64,000 nt of DNA from JACVRW01 sp963846505 (lineage in GTDB: Bacteria; Actinomycetota; Thermoleophilia; Solirubrobacterales; Thermoleophilaceae), in contig CAWJWD010000004.1 in assembly GCA_963846505.1 (NCBI GenBank), positions 682,001 to 746,000 on the forward strand, read 5' to 3'. Below the pieces are notes generated by a model, which saw only the letters and a list, made by a program, of their open reading frames with translations, was not told the origin of the DNA and ran no database searches. Shown here piece after piece: positions 55,043 to 63,234 of the stretch. A program made the translations under genes and the position numbers. The number at the start of each line of letters is the position of its first letter. Position 1 is the first letter of the stretch.

Positions 55043-55575
55043 GTGCTCAGCGCGAGCGCGAGACGTGCGACCGCCCAGCACACCAGGAACGCCGCGACCG
55101 CCTGCAGTGCGGCCGTCGCATAGCGGTGCTTGATCGCCGCGATGCGCGCGACCTCCCACGCCTGTGCCGCGATGGCGGACTCGAGCTCGTGAGCCGAGCG
55201 GCGGCGGACCTCGCGCTCATAGTCGAGCGGGGAGCCGAACGCAGCGACGTGGGCGAAGAAGTAGAGCGGCACCCTGGTGGACCCTGCCGGCTCGACGCGC
55301 GGGAACAGGGCCCGGACGACGCACAGCACGGTCAGCACCGCGCAGGCGATCGCCATCCAGAAGGCGATCGTCGCGACCCAGCCGACGACCGAGTCCAGCT
55401 CGCGAGCGTCGACGAGCGGACGAACGACCGGCAGCAGGTTCGCGAACGCCAGGCCGAGGATGGCGAGCGCCGCGATCCCCTTCGAATCCGCGAAGCGAGT
55501 CCATTGCCCGGCGTCGGCCAGCGTCTGCTCGAAGAAGTCGCGGCTGGCTCCCGCCTCGCTCACCGGCGACGCCAT
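55039..55575 (-). CDS. PycTM/DUF5706-like membrane protein (candidate cyclic-nucleotide effector)
   Basis: A 178-residue protein: N-terminal helix with the family-like FADSKGIAALAIL pattern (28-40), second helix (about 64-90), a cytosolic region with PLYFFAHVA and a charged helix (REVRRRSAHELESAIAAQ ... IAAIKHRY), and a third helix (about 152-175). This matches the layout of Pycsar TM effectors as I remember them. It lies in an operon between the propeller protein (10 bases upstream) and the NHL/FecR gene. The cyclase is two genes away on the other strand. DUF5706 assignment is from pattern recognition only. Confidence 0.65.
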   Translation of the reverse strand: MASPVSEAGASRDFFEQTLADAGQWTRFADSKGIAALAILGLAFANLLPVVRPLVDARELDSVVGWVATIAFWMAIACAVLTVLCVVRALFPRVEPAGSTRVPLYFFAHVAAFGSPLDYEREVRRRSAHELESAIAAQAWEVARIAAIKHRYATAALQAVAAFLVCWAVARLALALST

Positions 55576-55585
55576 CCGACCGGGC

Positions 55586-58500
55586 TCAGCGGGTGCGCTG
55601 GGCGACATGCCACGTCGAGAGGTTCCCGGCACGGTCGCGGACGCGGACGAAGACCGGCTTCCCGAGCTTCAGCCGCCGCTCGCCCTTGCGCTTGGTGAGC
55701 TTCACGGTCGCGCGGTAGGCACGGAACTTGGCCTTCGGACGACGGCGGTCGTTGGTCACCTGGACGGCCTTGAGACCGGCCAGGCCACGATCGCGCGCCC
55801 GCAGTCGCAGCTGGGCGGCATGTCGCCCAGGCCGCAGATGCGCCTCCAGCACCGACGGGGGACGCTCGTCGAGGATGATGTCGTCGGTGTAGGTCTCGCT
55901 GACCGTCAGGCCGCGCAGGAAGCGCACGTAGACGGTCTTGGGCAGCCGCTCGATGCCCGAGGAGTCGAGCGTCCACGCGGTCGATTCCCGCAGGCCGTAG
56001 GGCCGTGCGGCCTTGAAGCCACCATCGTTGGACACGAGCATCTCGCTGGCGAAGCTCGGCCAGGCCGCCGTGATCGTCACCTTCGGATCGTTGGTGAAGC
56101 GGGCCCCGTCGTCGATCGAGACGCCGAGTTGACCTCTGCTGCGGCTGCCCGTCGTGATCCGCTGGTCGATGCGGGCGGTCGCGCTGAGACCCGCGCGATC
56201 AGTCACGCGCAGTTGCACCCCAAAAGTGCCCGGCTCGGCATAGCTCTGCGTCAGGCTCGCAGTCGCTTCCCCGTCTCGCTCGAAGACGCCGTCACCGTCC
56301 AAGTCCCACTCGTAGCGGGCGATGCCCGAGCCTGCGTCACTCGACTGACCGGCATCGAAGACAACGCTGCGTCCAGCCAAGGCCGGATTCGGCGCGGCCG
56401 TCAGCCTCGCGGTCGGGTGCGTGACGTCGACGACGAGCGTGTGAGCGAGGCTGGTGCGCTTGTTGCCGTGCGCGTCGTAAGCCACAACCCGCCAACGATG
56501 GACGCCCTCGGACAGCGCGGTGGCGAGCGTCACGCTCGTGGTGGATGCGTCGACGCTCGCGACGACGTGCTCGTCGACGAGCACATCGTAGTTCGCGACC
56601 CCCGTCCCCGCGTCGACTGCCGCGTTCCACGACAGCGTCGGACGCGAATCGGTGGTCGCGAAGCCGTCCTGAGGGCCGGCGAGCGTGAACTCCGACGGTG
56701 ACGCGGCGTCCACGGTGAACGTCCGCGTCTCGCTAGAAGCCCAATTGCCCGCCCCGTCGCGCGCGTCCACCCGCCAAGTGTGCTGCCCGTCGACGAGGGG
56801 CTTGACCGAGACCGGCGGACAGACTGGGCCGCAGTCGCCGTCTGCCACCGGGCGATAGACCTCGCCGTCCACCACCAGCTCGTAGAGATCCATGCCGGAC
56901 CCAGCGTCGGTGGCAGCGCGCCAGGAGACGTCGACCGCGGTCTTCAAGCCCGTCGCGCCGCCAACAGGCGCCAGCAGCTCTGGCGCACTTGGCTGCGTAC
57001 GGTCGATCAGCCAAGACCATGTCGCAGTCGTAGCAACCGCGTTGCCGACGAGGTCTCTCGCACGAACCTCGAGGATGTGGCCGCCCTCGTCGAGCCCAGG
57101 GAACGTCGTGTCCTGCTCACACGGCTCGAATGCGCCTCCGTCGAGGCTGCACTCGAAGGTCGACGGGTAGTTAGATTCGAACCCGAAGACCCCGGAGGTC
57201 GACATCGTTGCAGGCGAAGGATGCAAGGGAATCCACGCGTCCAGCGCCGGCGCCTCCAACGGGAACACGGAGAGGGTGTCCTCGTTCTCGTTGGCCAGCG
57301 CGAGCAGCGAGCCGTCCGGGCTGAAGTCCACCGAGGCAGGAGCGAGTCCGGCCGGCGTCTCCGAGCCGACGGGCCTTAGTCCGCCAGCGGGCATCACCCG
57401 TAGAAGTGAAAGCGAGCCGGCTCCTCGATTCGCGGTCGCGAGCAGGGTCCCGTCGTGATTGAACGTCACGGCGATCGGATCGGCTCCGGTGGCCTCCGAG
57501 CCGCTCGGTGTCAGGGCCCCGGACGTCGACACGGAGAACGCCGACACGGAGTCCCCTCCCATGTTCGCGGTTGCCAGCAGCGTCCCGTCGGGACTGAACT
57601 CAAGCGACGTCGGGAAGGATCCGGTCTGCGTCGGCGTGCCCACGCTCGTCAGCTCGCCACCCGCCGAGACTGAGAACACCGACACCGTGTCATCCAGCGA
57701 GTTCGCGGTCGCCAGCAGCGCTCCATCCGGACTGAACGCCACCCACGACGGAAAATCCCCGACCGTGATCGAGGAGCCGATCGGCGTGAGTACGCCCGTC
57801 AGCGAAACCTGGAACATCGACACGGAGTCGTCCTCGCGATTGGCCGTGGCCAGCAGGCTCCCGTCGGGACTGAACGCGACCGCCTCGGGATCGTCGCCCG
57901 TCGCGGCAGGCGCTCCGACCGACGTAAGGCCCCCGCCATCCGACACGGCGAACATCGACACCGAGTCGTCTCCGGCGTTGGCGACCGCCAGCCGCTCACC
58001 GTCAGCCCTGAACGCCACCGCAACCGGTCCGCTGCCCGCCTGGGCCGGCGAGCCCACGGCGGTCGAAGCGCCGCTCGGCCAGACCGAGTACATCGAGACC
58101 GAGTCGTCGCCTCGATTCGCCACCGCGAGGAACTCTCCTGCGGGGCTGAACGCGATGCCCTCGGGGCGGGCTTCGGTCGTGGTGGGCACACCGATCCGCG
58201 TCAGGCGTCCACGCTTCGACACCCAGAAGGGCTGGATCGTCCAGTTTCCTGTGTTGACCGTCACGAGCAGCTTTCCGCTCGGGCTGAAGGCGAGCGCGAT
58301 CGGACCGGGACCGGCGACGGTCGGCGGTCCGGCCTGGGTCAACACGCCGTTCGAGCTCACGGTGAACATCGACACCGAGTGCGCCCCGTAATCCGCGGTC
58401 GCGAGCAGCGTCTCATCCGGGCTGAACTGCACGAACTCCGGAATGTGGCCGGTCGACACGGGAGGGCCCACCGGCCCGAGGTAGCCGGTGTCCGCCACCG

Positions 58501-59134
58501 TAAACAGCGACACGGTGTCGTCGAAGGTGCTGGCCTTCGCGAACCACCGCCCGGACGTGCCACACGTGGCCGCATACGCTGGAAGCCCCGCGCTCTGGGA
58601 GCTCAGCCCCGACAACTCGCCGGCAGGCCCAACCGCGACGGACGACGTCGACCCGGTCGCGTTGCTGGTCACGAGCATCTCGTCCGAGCAGAATGCAAAG
58701 GCGAGCGCAGGCCCATCGAACTGGGAGAACGGGGCACCTGCTGGACTCAGCACACCCGTCGAGGCCACGTTGAACGTCGAGAGCGACGAATCGCCGGGAT
58801 TGGACGTCACTAGGACCTCCCCGTTCGGACTGAACGCCAGGGTGGTCGGGAGAGATCCGGTTGGAACCGGACTACTTACAAGTGTCAGGCGACCGTCCGT
58901 CGCAACGAAGAACATCGAGACCGAGTTGCTGCCGCGGTTGGCAACGGCGAGCAACTTTCCGTCGGGACTGAACGCGACCGACGCCGGAGAGCTCCCCCCA
59001 GTCGAGGAGGCGAGTCCGACTGGCGCGACCACTCCGCCCGCGGAGACCGAGAACATCGCCACCGCATCGGGAGTGCTCCCCGCAACGGCCAGGAACCGTC
59101 CGTCAGGGCTGAACGCCACGGACTGCGGGGACAT
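55586..59134 (-). CDS. Giant secreted beta-propeller protein with PKD-like domains (paralogue 2); 5' end disturbed
   Basis: About 1182 residues from the first in-frame ATG: about 14 lactonase-type repeats (AFSPDGxLLAVANxxxDSVSMFSVS), Ig-like modules, a PKD-type module (GQSSDAGSGIARYEWDLDGDGVFERD) and the same basic C-terminus as the protein at 31153. The signal peptide (RRCIYGLLALGASLVAVPGVAGA) is encoded upstream of this ATG in the same frame, but no start codon precedes it. An ATG at 59288 would join if the CCCC run at 59247-59250 had one C fewer. Confidence 0.82.
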   Translation of the reverse strand: MSPQSVAFSPDGRFLAVAGSTPDAVAMFSVSAGGVVAPVGLASSTGGSSPASVAFSPDGKLLAVANRGSNSVSMFFVATDGRLTLVSSPVPTGSLPTTLAFSPNGEVLVTSNPGDSSLSTFNVASTGVLSPAGAPFSQFDGPALAFAFCSDEMLVTSNATGSTSSVAVGPAGELSGLSSQSAGLPAYAATCGTSGRWFAKASTFDDTVSLFTVADTGYLGPVGPPVSTGHIPEFVQFSPDETLLATADYGAHSVSMFTVSSNGVLTQAGPPTVAGPGPIALAFSPSGKLLVTVNTGNWTIQPFWVSKRGRLTRIGVPTTTEARPEGIAFSPAGEFLAVANRGDDSVSMYSVWPSGASTAVGSPAQAGSGPVAVAFRADGERLAVANAGDDSVSMFAVSDGGGLTSVGAPAATGDDPEAVAFSPDGSLLATANREDDSVSMFQVSLTGVLTPIGSSITVGDFPSWVAFSPDGALLATANSLDDTVSVFSVSAGGELTSVGTPTQTGSFPTSLEFSPDGTLLATANMGGDSVSAFSVSTSGALTPSGSEATGADPIAVTFNHDGTLLATANRGAGSLSLLRVMPAGGLRPVGSETPAGLAPASVDFSPDGSLLALANENEDTLSVFPLEAPALDAWIPLHPSPATMSTSGVFGFESNYPSTFECSLDGGAFEPCEQDTTFPGLDEGGHILEVRARDLVGNAVATTATWSWLIDRTQPSAPELLAPVGGATGLKTAVDVSWRAATDAGSGMDLYELVVDGEVYRPVADGDCGPVCPPVSVKPLVDGQHTWRVDARDGAGNWASSETRTFTVDAASPSEFTLAGPQDGFATTDSRPTLSWNAAVDAGTGVANYDVLVDEHVVASVDASTTSVTLATALSEGVHRWRVVAYDAHGNKRTSLAHTLVVDVTHPTARLTAAPNPALAGRSVVFDAGQSSDAGSGIARYEWDLDGDGVFERDGEATASLTQSYAEPGTFGVQLRVTDRAGLSATARIDQRITTGSRSRGQLGVSIDDGARFTNDPKVTITAAWPSFASEMLVSNDGGFKAARPYGLRESTAWTLDSSGIERLPKTVYVRFLRGLTVSETYTDDIILDERPPSVLEAHLRPGRHAAQLRLRARDRGLAGLKAVQVTNDRRRPKAKFRAYRATVKLTKRKGERRLKLGKPVFVRVRDRAGNLSTWHVAQRTR

Positions 59135-59423
59135 GCCCGCGTACGCACCGGGCCCTGCCGTGGTCAGCGGGGCGGCCCCCGCGACACCGGGTACCGCGAC
59201 CAGTGACGCCCCCAGTGCGAGCAGGCCATAGATGCACCGACGGAGAGGGGAGTCGATCGAGAGGATGGGAGCGAGCGGGTCGAGTCATAGCCGCGCTGGG
59301 TAGATGCCCTGCGATTGAGCAATCCCCAACACTGCGAGTCCGCTGATGACCGTACCCCGCCCGGCTGCGCTTCGCCATACCGCTCAGCCGTTTTGAGAAC
59401 TCTTGCTCAATGCCTTGGCACGC

Positions 59424-60374
59424 TCACGACAGCCAAGATCGCGGGTTGGACACCATCATCGTGTCCAGCTGCTCGTCGCTCATCCCGCCCTCGCGCAGCG
59501 TCGGGATGACCTGCTCGAACAGGAAGGTCATGCTCCAGTACGGAGCCACCTGGGGCTTCAGCTGCTCCTCGACCTCCGGCGGGAACCAGTCGAGCGTCGA
59601 GCAGAAGTCCTGCGAGAGCATCATGCGGTCGGCGTAGCCGCGCTCGAGCAGCGCGAGCGTCGTGGCGTTGCGGCGGTCGGTCGGGAGGTAGAGGTCGAGC
59701 CCGTAGCGGTCGAGGCCGATCCACGGCCCGAGCTCGAGCAGGCGCTCGATGTAGTCGAGGTCGTCCGTGTCTCCGGTGTGGGCGATCTGGACCTTGGTCG
59801 GATCGACCCCCTCCTCGGCGAAGACCCGCATCTGCTCCAAGCCGGTCCCGCTCGCCGGGCGCGAGTGGGCCATGATCGGCCGGCCGGTGCGCAGGCAGGC
59901 ACGGGCGGCGGCCCGGTGCAGCTTCTCGACGTTCGGCGTCATCCCCGGCTCGTCGGCGGCGCACTTGATGAAGGCCGCCTTGACGTCGGTGCCCTGGATG
60001 CCCTCCTCGATGTCCGCCACGAACAGGTCGGCGAGCTGGTCCTCGCTGCGGCTGGCGAGCACGTTCGGCAGGTAGTCGTAGGTGTAGACGCCCGTGGCGA
60101 GGACGACGTTGAGACCGCTCTCCTGCGCCACCCGTCGCAGGAACTCGGGGTCGCGGCCGGTGAGCATCGCCGTCGGCTCCACCACCGTCCTCACCCCGTG
60201 CCCGACGACGGCGCGGGCGTCCGCCATCGCGCTGTCCCACTCCTGATCCGGGCTGTACAGCCGCGGGTACTGCAGGCTTGCCGCGTCGTCGACGAGCCGG
60301 AAGTGCTCGTGCACGAGCGTCAGGCCCAGCTGCTCGACGTCGACGGGACCCATGGCAGTCTCGACCGTGGACAT
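59424..60374 (-). CDS. Phosphotriesterase-family metal hydrolase
   Basis: A 316-residue TIM-barrel protein with the binuclear metal site: H22 and H24 (VHEH), bridging K137 (AFIKCA, expected to be carboxylated), H170 (MAHSRPAS), H199 (IAHTGDTDD) and D256 (SQDFCST). This is the phosphotriesterase/lactonase family; lactonase or resiniferatoxin-binding-like members exist, so the substrate is not known. No signal peptide. Confidence 0.88.
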   Translation of the reverse strand: MSTVETAMGPVDVEQLGLTLVHEHFRLVDDAASLQYPRLYSPDQEWDSAMADARAVVGHGVRTVVEPTAMLTGRDPEFLRRVAQESGLNVVLATGVYTYDYLPNVLASRSEDQLADLFVADIEEGIQGTDVKAAFIKCAADEPGMTPNVEKLHRAAARACLRTGRPIMAHSRPASGTGLEQMRVFAEEGVDPTKVQIAHTGDTDDLDYIERLLELGPWIGLDRYGLDLYLPTDRRNATTLALLERGYADRMMLSQDFCSTLDWFPPEVEEQLKPQVAPYWSMTFLFEQVIPTLREGGMSDEQLDTMMVSNPRSWLS

Positions 60375-60412
60375 GACGCTCCTCCCAAGTTTCGATCACG
60401 ACACGTCGGTAG

Positions 60413-60486
60413 CGGGGCAGCCAGGACTCGAACCTGGGACCTCCGGTTTTGGAGACCGGCGCTACCACCAACTGAGCTACTGCCCC
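60413..60486 (-). tRNA. tRNA-Trp (anticodon CCA)
   Basis: Reverse strand: acceptor GGGGCAG/CTGCCCC, discriminator G, anticodon stem-loop with CTCCAAA, T-arm CCAGG-TTCGAGT-CCTGG. The 3' CCA tail is not encoded. Confidence 0.93.
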
Positions 60487-60546
60487 CGACGAGGGATCGT
60501 ATCGGCCCCGCCACTGCCGCGGCCTCCGTAGAATCGGCCTGGCCGC

Positions 60547-60630
60547 GCGGATGTGGCGGAACTGGAATACGCGCCAGGTTTAGGTCCTGGTGAGCTTCGG
60601 CTCGTGGGGGTTCGAATCCCTCCATCCGCA
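60547..60630 (+). tRNA. tRNA-Leu (anticodon TAG)
   Basis: Class II tRNA with acceptor GCGGATG/CATCCGC, discriminator A, anticodon loop TTTAGGT, long variable arm and T-arm GGGTTCGAATCCC. It ends 10 bases before the next gene, with no CCA. Confidence 0.95.
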
Positions 60631-60640
60631 CTCGTTTCCG

Positions 60641-61453
60641 ATGCTCGCCGACGTCGTCCCCCTCCTGCGCTGTCCGCATTGCGGCGGTGGGCTGACGCTC
60701 GCGGACGGCGTCCTCGTCTGCGCCGCGCGACACTCGTTCGACGTCGCCCGGCAGGGCTACGTGAGCCTGTTCCGCGGCGACGTGCGCCATCCCGGCGACA
60801 CCACGGAGATGGTGGCCGCGCGCGAGCGCTTCCTGTCGGCCGGGCACTTCCGGCCGCTTGCCGAGGCGGTCGCTGCCGAGGCAGCCGCTGCGCCGCCGGC
60901 GGACGAGCGTTGCGTCGTCGACCTCGGCGCCGGCCCGGGCTACTACCTCGCGCGCACGCTCGAGGCGCTGCCCGCCACCACGATCGGTCTGGCGCTCGAC
61001 AGCTCCAAGCACGCGCTGCGACGCGCCGCCCGGGCGCATCCGCGAATCGGGGCGGTCGGGTGCGACATCTGGCGCGGCCTGCCGCTCGGCGACGCCACGG
61101 CGGGACTGATGCTGAACGTGTTCGCGCCGCGCAACGGCTCGGAGATCAAGCGGGTGCTCGCGCCCGGCGGGACGCTGATCGTGGTCACCCCCACCCCCCG
61201 CCACCTCGCCGAGCTGGTCGACGCCGCCGGCCTGCTGCACGTCGACGAGCGCAAGCAGGAGCGGCTCGACGACAAGCTGGCGCCGTTCCTGACGCTCGAG
61301 CGCCAGCGCGCGCTCGAATGGCAGCTGACGCTGGGCGCCGACCAGCTCGCCGCGGCGATCGCGATGGGGCCGAGCTCCTTCCACGCGCACACCACGCCGC
61401 CGGCGCCGCTGAGCGTGAGGGCCTCGGTCACGCTCTCGATCTACCTGCGCTAG
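60641..61453 (+). CDS. RlmA-type 23S rRNA (guanine-N1) methyltransferase
   Basis: A 270-residue SAM methyltransferase: N-terminal zinc knuckle C11, C14, C27 and H31 (CPHCGGGL ... VCAARHSFD), then a Rossmann fold with VVDLGAGPGYYLARTL. The zinc pattern is that of RlmA/TlrB, which methylate G745 or G748 of 23S rRNA. The ATG at 60641 is only 10 bases downstream of tRNA-Leu, so the two may share a transcript. Longer frames would run through the tRNA. Confidence 0.9.
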   Translation: MLADVVPLLRCPHCGGGLTLADGVLVCAARHSFDVARQGYVSLFRGDVRHPGDTTEMVAARERFLSAGHFRPLAEAVAAEAAAAPPADERCVVDLGAGPGYYLARTLEALPATTIGLALDSSKHALRRAARAHPRIGAVGCDIWRGLPLGDATAGLMLNVFAPRNGSEIKRVLAPGGTLIVVTPTPRHLAELVDAAGLLHVDERKQERLDDKLAPFLTLERQRALEWQLTLGADQLAAAIAMGPSSFHAHTTPPAPLSVRASVTLSIYLR

Positions 61454-61488
61454 CGGGCCAAACCGGGTGTAGAGTGCCGGCGAGGGAG

Positions 61489-61995
61489 ATGTCCGAGACG
61501 GTGCTCATTCACCCGAACCGGGACAAGGCGGAGGCGAAAGCCACCAAGGCCGCCGTGGTCCTGCTGCTGCTCGCCAGCGCAGCGCTGATCCTGATCGTGA
61601 TGATCGGGGGCTGGTCGCAGCTCCAGGGCGCCCAGGTGATCTCCTTCTTCTACGCCGGCGTGTACCTCGTGATGGCGTTCTACGTCAGTCGCTGGAACCG
61701 CGGCCTGCTGCCCGTGGCCGCCGCCCTGGCGGTCCTGTTCGCCGTGATCGCGGCCGTCGCCGGCCCCGCCTGGTTCGAGCGCGACAAGGACGGCTATGCC
61801 GATCCCGCCCTCGACCCCGGCCTGCTCGGCCTGCTGACCCTGATCCTCGTTCCCGTCCAGATCCTGCTGGTCGCCTTCGCCATGCGCGGCTTCCAGCAGC
61901 AGTGGAACGTCGAGATCGAGGTCACCGAGGACGAGGCCGACCGCTACCGCCGCGGCGACACGGGCGGCGGCGAGCTCCATCCCGCGCAGCCCTAG
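61489..61995 (+). CDS. Small integral membrane protein of unknown function
   Basis: A 168-residue protein with four hydrophobic helices (about 19-40, 47-66, 72-92, 108-132) and a charged C-terminal tail that ends in Gly/Pro-rich residues. A GAGGGAG sequence abuts the ATG and a TAGAGT box lies further upstream. No recognised domain. Confidence 0.75.
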   Translation: MSETVLIHPNRDKAEAKATKAAVVLLLLASAALILIVMIGGWSQLQGAQVISFFYAGVYLVMAFYVSRWNRGLLPVAAALAVLFAVIAAVAGPAWFERDKDGYADPALDPGLLGLLTLILVPVQILLVAFAMRGFQQQWNVEIEVTEDEADRYRRGDTGGGELHPAQP

Positions 61996-62044
61996 CCGTC
62001 TTCTCCCCGCTCGAGACCGAAGGGGCCTAGAATCCGCCGTCAGA

Positions 62045-62128
62045 GCGGCGGTGTCCAAACTGGTAAAGGAGGCGGACTCAAAATCCGCTGCCCGCAAGGG
62101 CTTGTGGGTTCGAGTCCCACCCGCCGTA
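62045..62128 (+). tRNA. tRNA-Leu (anticodon CAA)
   Basis: Class II tRNA with acceptor GCGGCGG/CCGCCGT (terminal G-U pair), discriminator A, anticodon loop CTCAAAA, long variable arm and T-arm GTGGG-TTCGAGT-CCCAC. The discriminator A is also the first base of the following ATG. Confidence 0.93.
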
Positions 62129-63234
62129 TGAAGGAGCCGCACGGGGAGATCGAGGCGCTCGTCGGCGAGGCTGGCCACGCGCCGGGATCGGAGGGTGAGC
62201 GACGGGTGGCCGAGTGGGCGCGGTCCGAGCTCGTGGAGTTCGGACGAACCGGCACGACGATCGAGGAGGCGCGCTGCTGGCCACGCTGGGCGCTCGCCTA
62301 CGCGCTGCATGGTGCCGTCGCGATCGCCGGCAGTGCGCTGTCGGTGTCGGCACCCGTTCCGGGCGCGGTGCTCGTCGCGCTGGCGGTCGCGCTGACGCTG
62401 CTCGACGCGAGCGGGCTGCTGATCGCGACGAGGCGGCTGTTGGGCGAGCGCCGCACGCAGAACGTCGTCTCGCGTCCGTCCGGCGGCGGGCACGGCGAGT
62501 CGAACGTGCTGCTCGTGGCCCACTGCGATGGCGGACGGGGAAACGAGGGTCGGCTCGTCGGGCCGCTCTGGTGGACGCTCGTAGCCGTCTTGGCCTGCTG
62601 CCTGCTGCGGCTCGCAGGGCTGGAGGGCACCGGCTTCACCGTCGTGCAGTTCGTGCCGACCGTCGTGCTGATCGTGGTCGTGGCGCTGCTGCTCGAGCTC
62701 GCGTTGGCGAGCAGGCCCGACCCGGGCGACGAAGGGCGCGGCGTCCAGCTCGCGTTGGCGCTGGCGGCACGACAGGCGCATCGCACGCAGGGTCGGGCGA
62801 ATCTCTGGATCGTGTTCACGGGCGCTCGTCACGCCTGCGGTCAGGGCCTGCGCGCCTTCCTCGACGCCCACGCGAGCGAGCTTCCGCGCGAGCGCACCGC
62901 GATCGTCAACCTCGACGACGTGCGGGAAGCCAGCCGCGTCGAGGGCTTCAGCCGCCGCGAGGGACCGCTGCTGACGCTCCGCTCCCATCCCCGGCTCGTG
63001 CGGTTCTGCGAGGAGGTCGCCGAGGACTCGGGCAGCGAACGCCCGCGCGGGGTCGTCAACCGCTCGGCCAGCGACGGCTACGCCGCCAGCGCCCGCGGCT
63101 ACGCGGCCGTCACGGTCGCCCCGGGAGGCGACCCGGCCGCGTTCGAGCGCACGGCGAGCTTCTGCGACGAGCTGCTGCGACGCCTGGAGGCCGAGCTCAG
63201 CGAGTCGGCGCCACCTGCTCGCGCGCCAGGGTGA
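62128..63234 (+). CDS. Membrane protein with M28-peptidase-like domain and degenerate metal site
   Basis: A 368-residue protein with two pairs of hydrophobic helices (about 55-105 and 150-190) inserted in an M28-like alpha/beta domain: VLLVAHCDGG matches the first metal motif, but the expected acidic bridging motifs are altered (GNEGR, FTGARHACGQG instead of a TxEExG motif). It is probably not a normal aminopeptidase. The ATG uses the tRNA-Leu discriminator A as its first base. Related proteins with this pattern are annotated only as peptidase-like. Confidence 0.65.
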   Translation: MKEPHGEIEALVGEAGHAPGSEGERRVAEWARSELVEFGRTGTTIEEARCWPRWALAYALHGAVAIAGSALSVSAPVPGAVLVALAVALTLLDASGLLIATRRLLGERRTQNVVSRPSGGGHGESNVLLVAHCDGGRGNEGRLVGPLWWTLVAVLACCLLRLAGLEGTGFTVVQFVPTVVLIVVVALLLELALASRPDPGDEGRGVQLALALAARQAHRTQGRANLWIVFTGARHACGQGLRAFLDAHASELPRERTAIVNLDDVREASRVEGFSRREGPLLTLRSHPRLVRFCEEVAEDSGSERPRGVVNRSASDGYAASARGYAAVTVAPGGDPAAFERTASFCDELLRRLEAELSESAPPARAPG

